Assembly: GCF_026914265.1 (NCBI RefSeq)
Contig: NC_069128.1
Location: 34,512,498-34,576,497 of the forward strand
Origin: Mya arenaria
Lineage: Eukaryota > Mollusca > Bivalvia > Myida > Myidae
Direction of reading: 5' to 3'
Length of the DNA stretch: 64,000 nucleotides
Below the pieces are notes generated by a model, which was not told the origin of the DNA, made no database searches, and saw only the letters and a program-made list of their open reading frames with translations. Below are positions 54,305-64,000 of this stretch, one piece after another; within the stretch, counting starts at the first letter, position 1, and each line of letters begins with the position of its first letter. Position numbers and translations under genes: made by a program.

Positions 54305-57300
54305 ATGACATCAATCCACGAAGCCTTCTCAAAGAAAGGAAATGGGCCCTATTGCACCTTAAAAGTCAAGGTGGTGTCACATGGGGAGGTGGTTACATAC
54401 GGGCCAGAACAGAGAGGACAGAAAGTCTCTGGTGGTGGCATTCAGTGATGGCATTGACTGCATCTTGGCCTAGGTCAAGACGTCAGTAAATTTCCTAAGT
54501 GCGAGTGGGGGGCTTCATTGGCGTTGCGGGACATCATAAGGAAAGCTGATGATGCTCGTCACTTGGTCATCACCAAGAACAGGAAGGCGTTCGTGACTGC
54601 AGGAATTAAAGTGCCACCCCTGGAATCACACAGCCATTGGGGATGCACTTGTGAATCCACAAGCTGTTGCAGCAGTGCCTTTGGACAAGGCACTTCAATC
54701 ACCCCAAAAGACCAGGGCCTCCGTGTCTGGGAAGATTGTTCAGGTATAGTGTTTGGAATCAGACAGAAAATTACTATCAATAATTGGTTTATGAAACTGA
54801 TCAATGATCGATTATTTATCGATTTAATCAGTATTTAGATATCTTTGATCATCATATTTAAGACATACAGATACAGTACATGCACAAGCTTAAGCACCAA
54901 TGTTACCTTACATGGCTTACACTATTATTTAAACATTTTTTGTATAACTTACATTATTTATTCAGAACGCAACTTAGTCTTAAACCTTTAGTGTTTACAA
55001 GTAATTATTACAGAACATGAGACCACAGGCTCTATTTTGATGCCCCCGAAAGTGGGCATATTAAAATCGCACCGTGTGTCCGGCTCAATAACTCGTGTCC
55101 GGGCTGTAACTTCCCCTTGTATAGACAGATTTTAAAATAACTTGCTACATGTGTTCCACATACCAAGAAGACATGTGGCGTGCAAGAAACGTGTCCCTAC
55201 CTCTAAGTTCAAGGTCACACTTAGTGTTTATTCACAATGGAATGCTGCTAATAAGGACACAGAGTATAGTTTGGTGTGTCCGGGCTGTAACTTTCTCTTG
55301 TATGGACAGATTTTAAAATAAATAAATTGCCACATTTGTTTGACATACCAAGACGAGGTGTCGTGTACAAGACCCATGTCTCTACCTCTAAGAAAAGATA
55401 CACTTAGTGTTCATTCACAATGGAATGCTGAATATAAGGACATAACAGTGTAGATTGTCAAGTATGGGTGGTATTTTTTTATGTTCAGAGGCAATTTAAA
55501 ATAACTTGCCGTATGTATTTGACACGTAAAGGCAAGATCAACTTTTCATGTATTGACATTGTCCTAGGTCAATGTCACTTTCGGGGGCATTCGTCACATA
55601 CTGTGACAGCTCTTGTTTGTCTTACATTTAGTTATGTATGCATGTACATGTGTAAAGTAAACACAATGAAAGATATCAATTTCTTTTTAATAATCAGTCA
55701 GTAACATGTACTACAAGAAGTTGAATATTCTATATGTTTCAAAAAACAAACATTTTCTTTCAGAAAACTTAGAAAACTAAATTTTTACATGGTTAGAAGT
55801 AAACGGTAACATGTTTTAAAAGTCACTGTAAAACCACAAACCTGAGAAGATGAGAACCAATATTCTAGCAGTTAAATTACAAAGAAAATTTGTAATAATG
55901 TTTATGTAGTGACGTAATGACTTAATAAGAACAAGAATAGATAATTTAACATACAAACACCTTAACATTTCAACATAAACTAGCATTAGCAGACACAAAG
56001 TATATTTAAATGATGAGCATATTTTTTACTGGTAGTCGGTAGCGGTAACGTTCCATGTTTCTAAAATCGATTATTCAAATTTCACTACTGATTATTGCCG
56101 ACGTAGGCCTTTCCGATCAATTGTCGATTATAATCACCACATTGTTTTTGTGTACCATTAAGGCCCTCTGAAAATATGCGCCTTAATCTCAAAATCTAAT
56201 GTGCTCTTTGATTACAAGGACATGAACCTAAGGCAATGGGTATTTTGTTTAATTAAGCTACTTAATTGTATTTAGACAAACTACTGCTGGCGCCCCCTTT
56301 TTCATACCTTCTGGTCATGTGACCTCTAATGGGTTTTTCTGGGAGCCAATTTCTCACTTCATGCTAGTTATTACATGCACGCTTATCAGACTGGACGCTT
56401 GCCATATGTTTAAATTAACCTTGTTTTCCACATTATGGAAGCAAGTAGAAATGTGCATCTTTAAGTTTATAAATGCAGACAACCGTGTTGCACAATGACA
56501 TGAAATCACAATGTCAAAAAATTGAATTGTTTGGAACGTTGGAAATTTGGTAAGATTATAGGAACATCATGAGCAGTTTCAGCAAAGTTAAAAAATGACC
56601 ATATTTTAAATGGTCATACTTTCAGCCATAGTGAATGTATGAAAAAAATCAAATAAATTCAACAATTTTTAGAATCATTTGAGATACTACCAATCATGAA
56701 ACTATGTAATGCACTTGCACTCTGTTATAGTTGTAAAGTCTGAAAAAAAATCGTATTTCCTTAACATTGCAGGAGGTGGCTGTCTGCACTGTTAAAGTGT
56801 GCGATGAAGATGTGGCTATAAAGTTCATCACTCTGGAAGCGGATTCTCAGAGGGCCAAGGTGACTCTATGGAGAGAGTCAGAAACATCAGATGTGAGGCC
56901 GGGTGACTTCATGACGATCACGGATGTGGTGACTTTAAACCACTATACGGGGAAACCATCCCTTTCCACCACAAACAGATCAACACTGAAGGTAATTTTC
57001 GTCAACCATCTTACGATATGCATTTCTGCTGGCTTAAAGGGTGTGAATTGCATGTTTGGGTTTCGATTACCAAAATTTTACATATCTGCCATTAAATGTC
57101 ATAAAAAGGCATACATATAATTTGTTGCAAATGAGCAGGATTAAATATATGCAAACCAATGAGATAGCTGGCAAAAAAATCAGGTCGTAGATTTTACTAT
57201 TTCTGTTTGAAAAATTAATGTTTTATGGCTTCAACCATAACTTAACGGTTTAAGAAAAATGTATAAAACATAATGTTTGAACTTAGATATAAAAACCTGC

Positions 57301-59001
57301 TGACAGAAGATGAGATGAGCAAAAGAGTACGGGAATCACGCGCTTCTTAGCTAGGTACAAAAAGGAAGGAAAATCTTGAGAAGATAGTCACTTGTGGTGA
57401 ATTCTCAGACTGTTTTATTACGACTCTGAGAAAAAACAGCAAAGCAGTCAATTGAAGACAACATGTTCCCCACATTCAAAGGAGTGCGGCACGATCATCC
57501 TGCTCAATAGGAAAGCAAATGTTCATTGTCTTCTTTGATGTGCCCGGTGTTATTCTACTCCATGCCTCTCCGCATCTGTGACTGGTGCTTACAATTCAAA
57601 TGTAAAGTGATATATATAACAAAATTCATTTTTATCAATATTTAGTCTTGGTTAAATCTGCATAAAACAATGTTTAAAAAAGTTTATGATTAAAGAAATG
57701 GGATTGAATAAGTGTTTAATTATGATATTTGGTGAAGTACGCAAAACGCGACAAATGCATTATGTTATAAGCCTCAGTTATGTTCTCCATTTAAGGTTTT
57801 GTGGCGTGACTTGTACAGGGTGATGGCATTAAAGAGACCAAAGGCGTTGCATGATAGGTGGATTCTCTACCAGGATAATGCACCAGCACATAGATCATAA
57901 GAGGCCCAGACTACCGCGACAATCAACTTGAAGCGGAGATCCTTCCCCGTCCCCTTATTCGCTGGACCTAGCACCATGCGATTTTGCCCTATTTATGAAA
58001 CTTAAATGCGAACTAAGGTAAACACTTTAATGACTTTCAGGAACTACAGAGTGACGCTCAGACACACCTGTATTCTTACTAGTCCCAGTGGTTCAGTGAC
58101 ATTTACCGGCATATTGTATGTATCATGTCATTTAAAGCTGAAATAGATATTATAGCTAGCTGATGTTTTGTTGAAATATGTTTAAATGTGTTCATTTTAT
58201 TAAGCAATTCCACAAACTTCTGGCTATACCCTGGTACAACTTTGTGAACATGTAGCTTGTCACTGGCAGTTAATAATGGAGATGTGTAGCAAGTTCCTTA
58301 TTTTTGTTTAATTATTTTCATACATTAAATCATATAAACAAACAAATGTTGGCATTCACCTCATATTTAATTTTTATCTCAGATGGAGGAAGTCAAATGC
58401 AGAGACAATTGGAGAAGTAGCTGCGACTGTGACCAGGTGATCACGGACTGTGGTCATAACATTCCTCAACTTGTAGGTGATCCTGAGAAACCTTTTGAAT
58501 TGTTCTGTATCTACAACAGTTTTTCAAATAAATGAAGAACATCTTGCAGTACCATCATTTTGCACTTGATGGTATGGTAACATGAAATATGTCATAAATA
58601 TCTATCATTCAGCTAATCTTTATTATCATTCAATATCTTTTTTAAATTTCAAACAATGTTTCAAAGAATATACTCTGTTACATTTTGTCATTCAAATACA
58701 CTGAGTCAAGAATTTCCCCACGTGTTAAATACCCTTGGGTAAACTTTTGTTTCAATACCCTTGCATAAACTTTTGTTTCGTAAATTAATTGAAGGTGTGT
58801 TTTTTTTCAATGTTAAAAAAAATCTTTCAAATTGTACATGATTTCAATCAAATTATACTTTCAGCAAACAGGCCAGGCCTTGTGCAGTGTAGAGAGTTTG
58901 CTGCATCAGATGGTGTAGAGTTTGCATTGCTGAAAAATAATGCAGTTCTCGTACCTGGACTCCCATCGAAGGTCTGCATCAAGGGCATGGTTGTTGAATG
59001 A
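54305..59001 (+). CDS. OB-fold (RPA-like) protein gene, apparently frame-broken
   Basis: Exons: 54,305-54,743 (acceptor TTCTTTCCAG); 56,773-56,991; about 58,393-58,436; 58,872-59,001, ending TGA. Recognisable parts: MTSIHEAFSKKGNGPYCTLK, SLVVAFSDGIDCILA, LALRDIIRKADDARHLVITK, SPQKTRASVSGKIVQ, then in exon 2 AVCTVKVCDEDVAIKF, AKVTLWRESETSDVRPGDF, VTLNHYTGKPSLSTTNRST, and in the last exon VQCREFAASDGVEFALL ending GMVVE. 'VTLWRE...GDxxxITxVV...STTxxT' is the strand pattern of RPA-type OB folds, so single-stranded nucleic acid binding is likely. Exon 1 needs three frame changes in 440 bases to give the whole domain, while exons 2 to 4 join in phase (using a weak acceptor GGAAG at 58,392). Pseudogene, or sequence errors in exon 1. 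First intron holds a dispersed repeat, second a mariner remnant. Confidence 0.6.
54844..55037. other. Intron 1 of the OB-fold gene, left part
   Basis: AT-rich intronic sequence; nothing recognised. Confidence 0.4.
55038..55618 (+). repeat. Dispersed repeat, 'GGGCAT' family, best copy
   Basis: Starts GATGCCCCCGAAAGTGGGCA and ends CACTTTCGGGGGCATTCGTC, then ACATACTGTGACAGC, TCTTGTTT. TGCCCCCGAAAGTG is inverted near the right end, and the TCACATACTGTGA palindrome caps it. Two internal half-repeats each contain CACTTAGTGTTYATTCACAA. MITE-like or Helitron-like; superfamily not assignable by eye. Confidence 0.8.
55619..56772. other. Intron 1 of the OB-fold gene, right part
   Basis: AT-rich, no gene or element recognised. 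Confidence 0.4.
57300..58130 (+). mobile_element. Mariner-family transposase remnant
   Basis: Degenerate pieces in order: FLARYKKEGK (57,339), RRIVTCGEF, MFIVFFDVPGVIL (57,513, first Asp), RWILYQDNAPAHR (57,857, second Asp at 57,874) and PYSLDLAPCDFALFMKLKCEL (57,952, third Asp). The FFD, QDNAPAH, SPDLAPCDF order identifies mariner (D34D). Several stops and frame changes, so inactive. TIRs were not found. Lies in the intron between exons 56,773 and 58,393. Confidence 0.8.
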
Positions 59002-59119
59002 CAAACGTACCCGTACGAAATTACGTAATTTAACTATAAGTTCCGGGTGGAGATATTTTCCAGGTGTAGCTTGAATAATATAATGTTTAGTGTTAGAGGT
59101 GAAATATGTAAATGAGGTG

Positions 59120-59285
59120 AGACGGAATTCCGGGCGGAATTTCAGGTTTCGGGCAGATTTTCAGATTTAGCTTGACTTTTAGTTACGGGCGGAATTTCAG
59201 ATTACGGGCGGAAATTCAGAATGAGGCGGAAATGCGGTTGTGGGCAGAATATTAGATTACCTGTGGAATTTCAGATTCAGTTTAC
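59120..59285. repeat. Degenerate tandem of GGGCGGAATTTCAGATTAC
   Basis: Six or seven imperfect units of 19-30 bp (CGGGCGGAATTTCAGATTAC, CGGGCGGAAATTCAGAATG, TGGGCAGAATATTAGATTAC). It sits just downstream of the OB-fold gene stop. Confidence 0.7.
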
Positions 59286-59491
59286 ATGCGAAAACTATGA
59301 AAAATTAACGGACTGAAAAACAAAGTCAATAACCATACTAAAGCAATTTATTCTGAATTTCAAATATAAATACGCAGAATAATAAAAGCTAAATTATCAT
59401 ATTGGCTATAAAATATAATTCGAGTCACTAGTACACTTCACAATAGAATGAGTACTTCCTTATTGTTCATTAATCTAGTATTTGTCAACTG

Positions 59492-62400
59492 TTATCGCGC
59501 ATACATGTTCCTCCTAGTGGTGGCCAGATTTAAATCTACTTCAGAGAACGTCATGGCAGCATTTTCTGTCATATCACATACTCTGAAAATAAGACATTAT
59601 ATTCTTTTATTAAACCGAAAGTATAAACTTTCTTATCATAAGAGAAACGAAAGCTTTTTTTACTCAAAACAACAACAACACACTTATAAAAGTAATATAA
59701 GACGAGTGCTATATTGCTTAACTCTGTGTATGGCTACCTAAGTCTTCTGTATATAATTTTGCACAATTATTTGTTAAAGGGTAACCATGAGCCTTTACTT
59801 CAGCCTTATGTTTATATTTTAGGCAGTCTACTTGTAATACAGTATCTACCTTCCAGTATTGCCAGTGGACAAGCATATGCTTTCTTGCCTTACCAGGGCG
59901 AGGTTTCCCAATACCAGTTCCCCATGGAGTTCGCCAGTTTGGTAATGGTGAACACCTTGTCAATGAGGTCATACATCAAGTTGTCTCCTTTTGCCCCCTT
60001 TCGGATAGCAGTGGTACATGTTTCGTTCTATAAACCTCACTGTGAGGTAATAGCCTCACCTGTAAATAAATTGAAACTTTGAAAGTTTTCTTATACTGTA
60101 TCTTGTAAATAAGGTTTTAATGATTTCCATCTATTGAAATTGTATATTTCAGGTTTATTTGATAGTATTGTATAATTTACACCCCTGAATTGAAACTTGA
60201 TCTATGGATAACCCTGTAACACATGTCAACAATTACAGAAATAAAGTCATACGTAGCATGCCATTTAAGTTGCATGCCATAGTACAAGGCTGATTGAATT
60301 GTATTTCAAATAAATGGTTATTAAAGTCAGTTTAGTTAAGAAAATGTTATTTATCTTTTACAATAGTCATAAACTTCTGAGCATAAGGTTTTATTTGCCA
60401 TTATAATATCATAACATTATGATTAAACAAACAGGTATAACTAAATTTGGAGTGTTTCTTGCAGCACACTCATTAAGGTAGCAACGACTCTTGAAATAAT
60501 CGTTTGATTAACGTTCTGATATTTGTATGAACAAAATAAGTAGAGAACATGATTATGTTTTGGGAGGCCAGAAGACATGATGACTGAGCAATATTGAAAT
60601 GTATTCTTACCACACCAGCGTTGCCTGGGGTTACAGGAGTGGAGATGGTTGGCATGAGTTTTCTTGCGAAGTTGACCTAAGTTGCTCCGATAACTGTAAA
60701 AGTTGTTTGATTAATTGCAGCAATCACCTTATAACAATTAAATGATGAGTTATTTTAGCTGTTTACACAATCCATATTTTTTTAGCTCACCTGTCACTTT
60801 GTGACAAGGTGAGCTTTTGTGATCGCCTTTTGTCCGGCTTCTGTCGTGCGTAGTGCGTCATGCGTCGTCCGTCAACAATTTACTTAAAAGACATCTCCTC
60901 CTTAACCGCTGGGCCAATATTAATAAAACTTCATAGGGATATTCCTTGGGTGGTCTTCTATCAAAGTTGTTCAAAGAATTCAATTCCATGCAGAACTCTG
61001 GTTGCCATGGCAACCACAAGGAAAAACTTTAAATTTTTTAATCTTCTTCTCCCAAACCACAAGGCTTAGGCCTTTGATATATGGTAGGTAGGATCACCAA
61101 ATGGTCCTCTACCAAGATTGTTCAAATTATGGCCCTTGGGTCAAAATTGGCCCCGCCCCGGGAGGTCATGGGTTTTATCTATATGTTTATAGTGAAAACT
61201 TAAAAAATCTTCTCCTCTGAACTTACTTGGCCTAGAGCTTAGATATTTGGCATGATTCATCGTCTAGTGGACCTCTACAAAGTTTGTTCAAATAATGGCC
61301 CTGTGGTCAAAATTGGCCCTGCCCTGGGGGGTCATGGGTTTTCTCTATATGTTTATAGTTAAAACTTAAAAAATCTTCTCCTCTGAACTTACTTGGCCTA
61401 GAGCTTAGATATTTGGCATGCTTCATCGTCTAGTCTTGGCCTAGAGCTTAGATATTTGGCATGCTTCATCGTCTAGTGGACCTCTACAAAGATTGTTCAA
61501 ATTATGGCCTTGTGTTCAAAATTGGCCCCACCCCGGGGGGTCATGGGTTTTCTCTATATGTTTATAGTGAAAACTTAAAAAATCTTCTCCTCTGAACTTA
61601 CTTGGCCTAGAGCTTAGATATTTGGCATGATTCATCGTCTAGTGGACCTCTACAAAGTTTGTTCAAATTATTGCCCTTGGGTCAAAATTGGCCCCGCCCC
61701 GGGGGGTTAGGGTATTCTCTATATGTTTATAGTTAAAACTTCAAAAATCGTCTTCTCTGAACTTACTTGGCCTAGAGCTTAGATATTTGGCATGATTCAT
61801 CGTCTAGTGGACCTTTACAAAGTGTGTTCAAATTATGGCCCTCGGGTCAAAATTGGCCCCGCCCCGGGGGGTCATGGGTTTTCATTATATGTTTATAGTT
61901 AAAACTTCAAAAATCTTCTCCTCTGAACTTACTTGGACTAGAGCTTATATATTTGGCATGCTTCATCGTCTAGTGGACCTTTACAAAGTTTGTTCAAATT
62001 ATGGCCTTGGGGTCAAAATTGGCCCCGCCCCGGGGGGTCATGGGTTTTCTCTATATGTTTATAGTGAAAACTTCAAAAATCTTCTCCTTTGAACTTACTT
62101 GGACTAGAGCTTAGATATTTGGCATGATTCATCGTCTAGTGGACCTTTACAAAGATTGTTCAAATTATGGCCTTGGGGTCAAAATTTGCCCCGCCCCGGG
62201 GGGTCATGGGTTTTCTCTATATGTTTATAGTGAAAACTTAAGAAATCTTCTCCTCTGAACTTACTTGGCCTAGAGCTTAGATATTTGGCATGATTCATCG
62301 TCTAGTGGACCTCTACAAAATTTGTTCAAATAATGGCCCTGGGGTCATATTGGCCACACCCCGGGGCTGATGGGTTTTCTCTATATGTGTTAAAAATCTT

Positions 62401-63737
62401 CTCCGAACTCACAAAGACAAGTAACGTCTTAATTTAAACTGGATAACATTTTTAGTACACATACCAATTTTCAATATGGGCACATACAACAATTAATAAA
62501 AAATATACATATATAGATACACACGTAAAATCAAGTAGTGACAAGAGCTTAGATATTTGGCATGATATATCATCTAGTTGACTTGTACCAATATTGTTCA
62601 ATCTTTGGCCCTGGGGTCAAAAAATGGCCCCACCCGGGCGGTCATGGGTTTCCTTATATATGTATATGATGAAAACTTAAAAAATCTTCTTCTCCGAAAC
62701 CAAAAGGCGAAGGCCTTAGATATTTGGTATGAAGCATCGTTTATTGGACCACTATTAAGATTGTTCAAACTTTAGCCCTGGGGTCAAAATTGGCCATGCC
62801 CCGTGTTCATAGGCTTAGATTTTCAATATTTGTATATAATAGAAGCATGAAAAAAAATTCTCTCCGAAAAAACAAGGACTAGAGCTATTTGGCATAATAC
62901 ATCATTAAGTGGACCTCTACCTTTATTGTCCAAACTTTGGCATTGGGGTTAAAAAATGACCCAGACTTCTAAAAAACCTTAACTACTTTGAACCATCCAG
63001 ATTTCTTATCAAACCAATGTGCAATATATGACAGGTGAGCGATTCAGGGCCATTTGGCCCTCTTGTTAATATAACTGCTCTCATTTATAACCTTATTTTA
63101 ACATGAATTACATCTTTATGAAACATATATGGTACATTAATTAATTAAGCACTTTAGAGGTTTAATCGAGAAAGCCATTACCTTTGCTGTGAAATTTGTT
63201 GATGGAGATGCAGTCGAATTCTGCGTGTGAAAGTGGCTGCTGAAATATCAAGAAGAACACATGTGTAATGCAGTTATTTCTGTTTAATAAATATATTAAT
63301 TTAAAGATTGTTTTTAAAATTAAGACTAAAACCGTTATTCCAGCATAATGCAGAACTTCATTAACATTTTGTTGTTTAAACGAACATATTAAAATTAATA
63401 TATGTGAACTCGGTAGATTCTGGTAAGCTTCATTACGATAACATAATGCTGATATCTTTTTTTCGTTGCACAAATGAACTTCTTTGTGAAGTTTAATGAT
63501 TGCAAGAATGCTTTTCGGGTGAAAATTATGTAACAAGGCAAATAATAAGGTAATATGGTTGTAATAAACATAGTATTGATACCCAACAAAATATTTTGTA
63601 AAGCATAAACTAAGCATTCTTAATAGCATCGAACTTACTCGATGTAAATAAAACAAAATAGTAGTAAAAGTGAGAACAGAGAAAAACAATTTCAAAACCA
63701 GTACTGGTAAAACGAGAAATAGAAAAGTTACCTCCAT
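59492..63737 (-). CDS. Split gene of unknown function
   Basis: Minus-strand exons: 63,737-63,732 (ATG GAG, donor GTAAC); 63,239-63,182 (QPLSHAEFDCISINKFHSK, acceptor TGATATTTCAG, donor AAAGgtaatg); 60,676-60,611 (VNFARKLMPTISTPVTPGNA, donor GTGgtaaga); 60,027-59,894 (NETCTTAIRKGAKGDN, LMYDLIDKVFTITKLANSMG, NWYWETSP, donor CTGgtaagg); 59,582-59,492 (VCDMTENAAMTFSEVDLN, ending TAA). Exons 3 and 4 join in phase. Exon 2 leaves phase 1 while exon 3 enters in phase 0, so an exon is missing, possibly displaced by the 2.3-kb repeat in that intron. The exon 4-5 junction creates TGA, so either the protein ends there or a boundary is misplaced. I do not recognise the family. Confidence is best for exons 3 and 4. 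Confidence 0.45.
60783..63067 (+). repeat. Dispersed element of 166-bp tandem units with palindromic ends
   Basis: Opens with the palindrome AGCTCACCTGTCAC / GTGACAAGGTGAGCT (60,784-60,815), followed by TTTGTGATCGCCTTTTGTCC. From about 61,095 to 62,400 it has about eight tandem units of 166 bp (spacing of GTCTAGTGGACCT: 61,471, 61,637, 61,802, 61,968, 62,134). One junction near 61,430 duplicates a 50-bp piece. It closes with GACAGGTGAGCGATTCAGGG, CCATTTGGCCCTCTTGTT. A common bivalve repeat type; here it fills an intron of the minus-strand gene. Confidence 0.85.
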
Positions 63738-64000
63738 CTTGATGATTATCCGCCAGTCTCACACAGCATATATATGTATATTATTTCGCGATTCAAAATT
63801 TGTAAGACACCTCAAGTCCGAGTTATTCTTATCAATCACGGCTAATGTTCCATCTGTTGGTCAATACACACAGCCATACGTTTTAAATATAACGTTACTC
63901 ACGCAAGTTCAAATGTTTTTTTGGTAAAAGTCTAGTTATCCATTATTCGAAAGCGCGGTACATGTATGTATCAGTAATGGTTTCCGTGTGGGCATCTTGT
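63738..64000. promoter_or_regulatory. Probable upstream region of the minus-strand gene
   Basis: Lies just upstream of the ATG at 63,737 (minus). No clear TATA box. No other gene recognised to the window end. Promoter status is inferred from position only. Confidence 0.25.

Noticed and set aside
63162-63737. 191-codon minus-strand hydrophobic open frame as one protein
   Set aside because: Its start codon and last part coincide with two well-bordered exons (donor after ATGGAG, acceptor before QPLSHAEF), so the middle is better read as an intron.
1-64000. Retroviral, LTR or Polinton-type sequence
   Set aside because: No gag, protease, integrase, capsid or polymerase B motifs and no long direct terminal repeats were recognised in the window.

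Overview
The window is eukaryotic, AT-rich and repeat-dominated, most likely from a bivalve mollusc. The evidence is a set of dispersed repeats typical of bivalve genomes (the 'GCCCCCGAAAGTGGGCAT' family, the 'AAAACTAGGTCACCAGG' family, and the 'GGTGAGCTTTTGTGATCGCC' family) together with split genes with GT-AG introns. The species assignment is inference. No rRNA, intact tRNA, CRISPR array, retrovirus or LTR element was seen.

Layout. 1-7.3 kb: a composite array of 45-bp minisatellite blocks separated by five copies of a segment that looks like a gene 3' end; two copies keep a minus-strand terminal coding exon. 7.3-9.9 kb: dispersed repeats and a long inverted repeat. 9.94-12.65 kb: a 50-bp satellite that appears to have grown out of one arm of that inverted repeat. 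14.4-16.7 kb: a roughly 300-bp monomer array with a 975-bp higher-order repeat. 17-21.4 kb: SINE-like pieces and two MITEs. 22.07-25.9 kb: a 62-bp satellite with an internal 8-bp VNTR. 27.8-28.2 kb: a LINE scrap, a TIR element, a cruciform and a run of 34 C.

The most interesting part is 30.5-52.7 kb. One dispersed repeat (30.57-33.87 kb and 51.55-52.72 kb) is split by a 17.7-kb insertion (33,873-51,549) with about 35-bp imperfect terminal inverted repeats. The insertion carries exons of a protein of the QNKNN type (resembling the family I know as DUF7869), which I propose is the transposase of a giant DNA transposon. Inside it sit a 1.04-kb TIR element, a 481-bp TTAA MITE, an orphan MULE 5' end, a 7.4-kb Mutator-like element (MULE) with a 13-exon FLYWCH/DDE transposase gene, a 1.36-kb non-autonomous element nested inside that MULE, and a 0.96-kb CAG-ended element. 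The flanking split repeat also carries three further TIR insertions, so several insertion events can be ordered by nesting.

The right end (52.9-64 kb) has a 13-copy, almost identical 38-bp array; a plus-strand OB-fold (RPA-like) gene at 54.3-59.0 kb with apparent frame breaks and a mariner remnant in one intron; and a minus-strand gene of unknown function at 59.5-63.7 kb whose large intron is filled by a dispersed element made of 166-bp tandem repeats. Many lineages of dispersed repeat here share one short terminal block ending in CTCTTGTTT.
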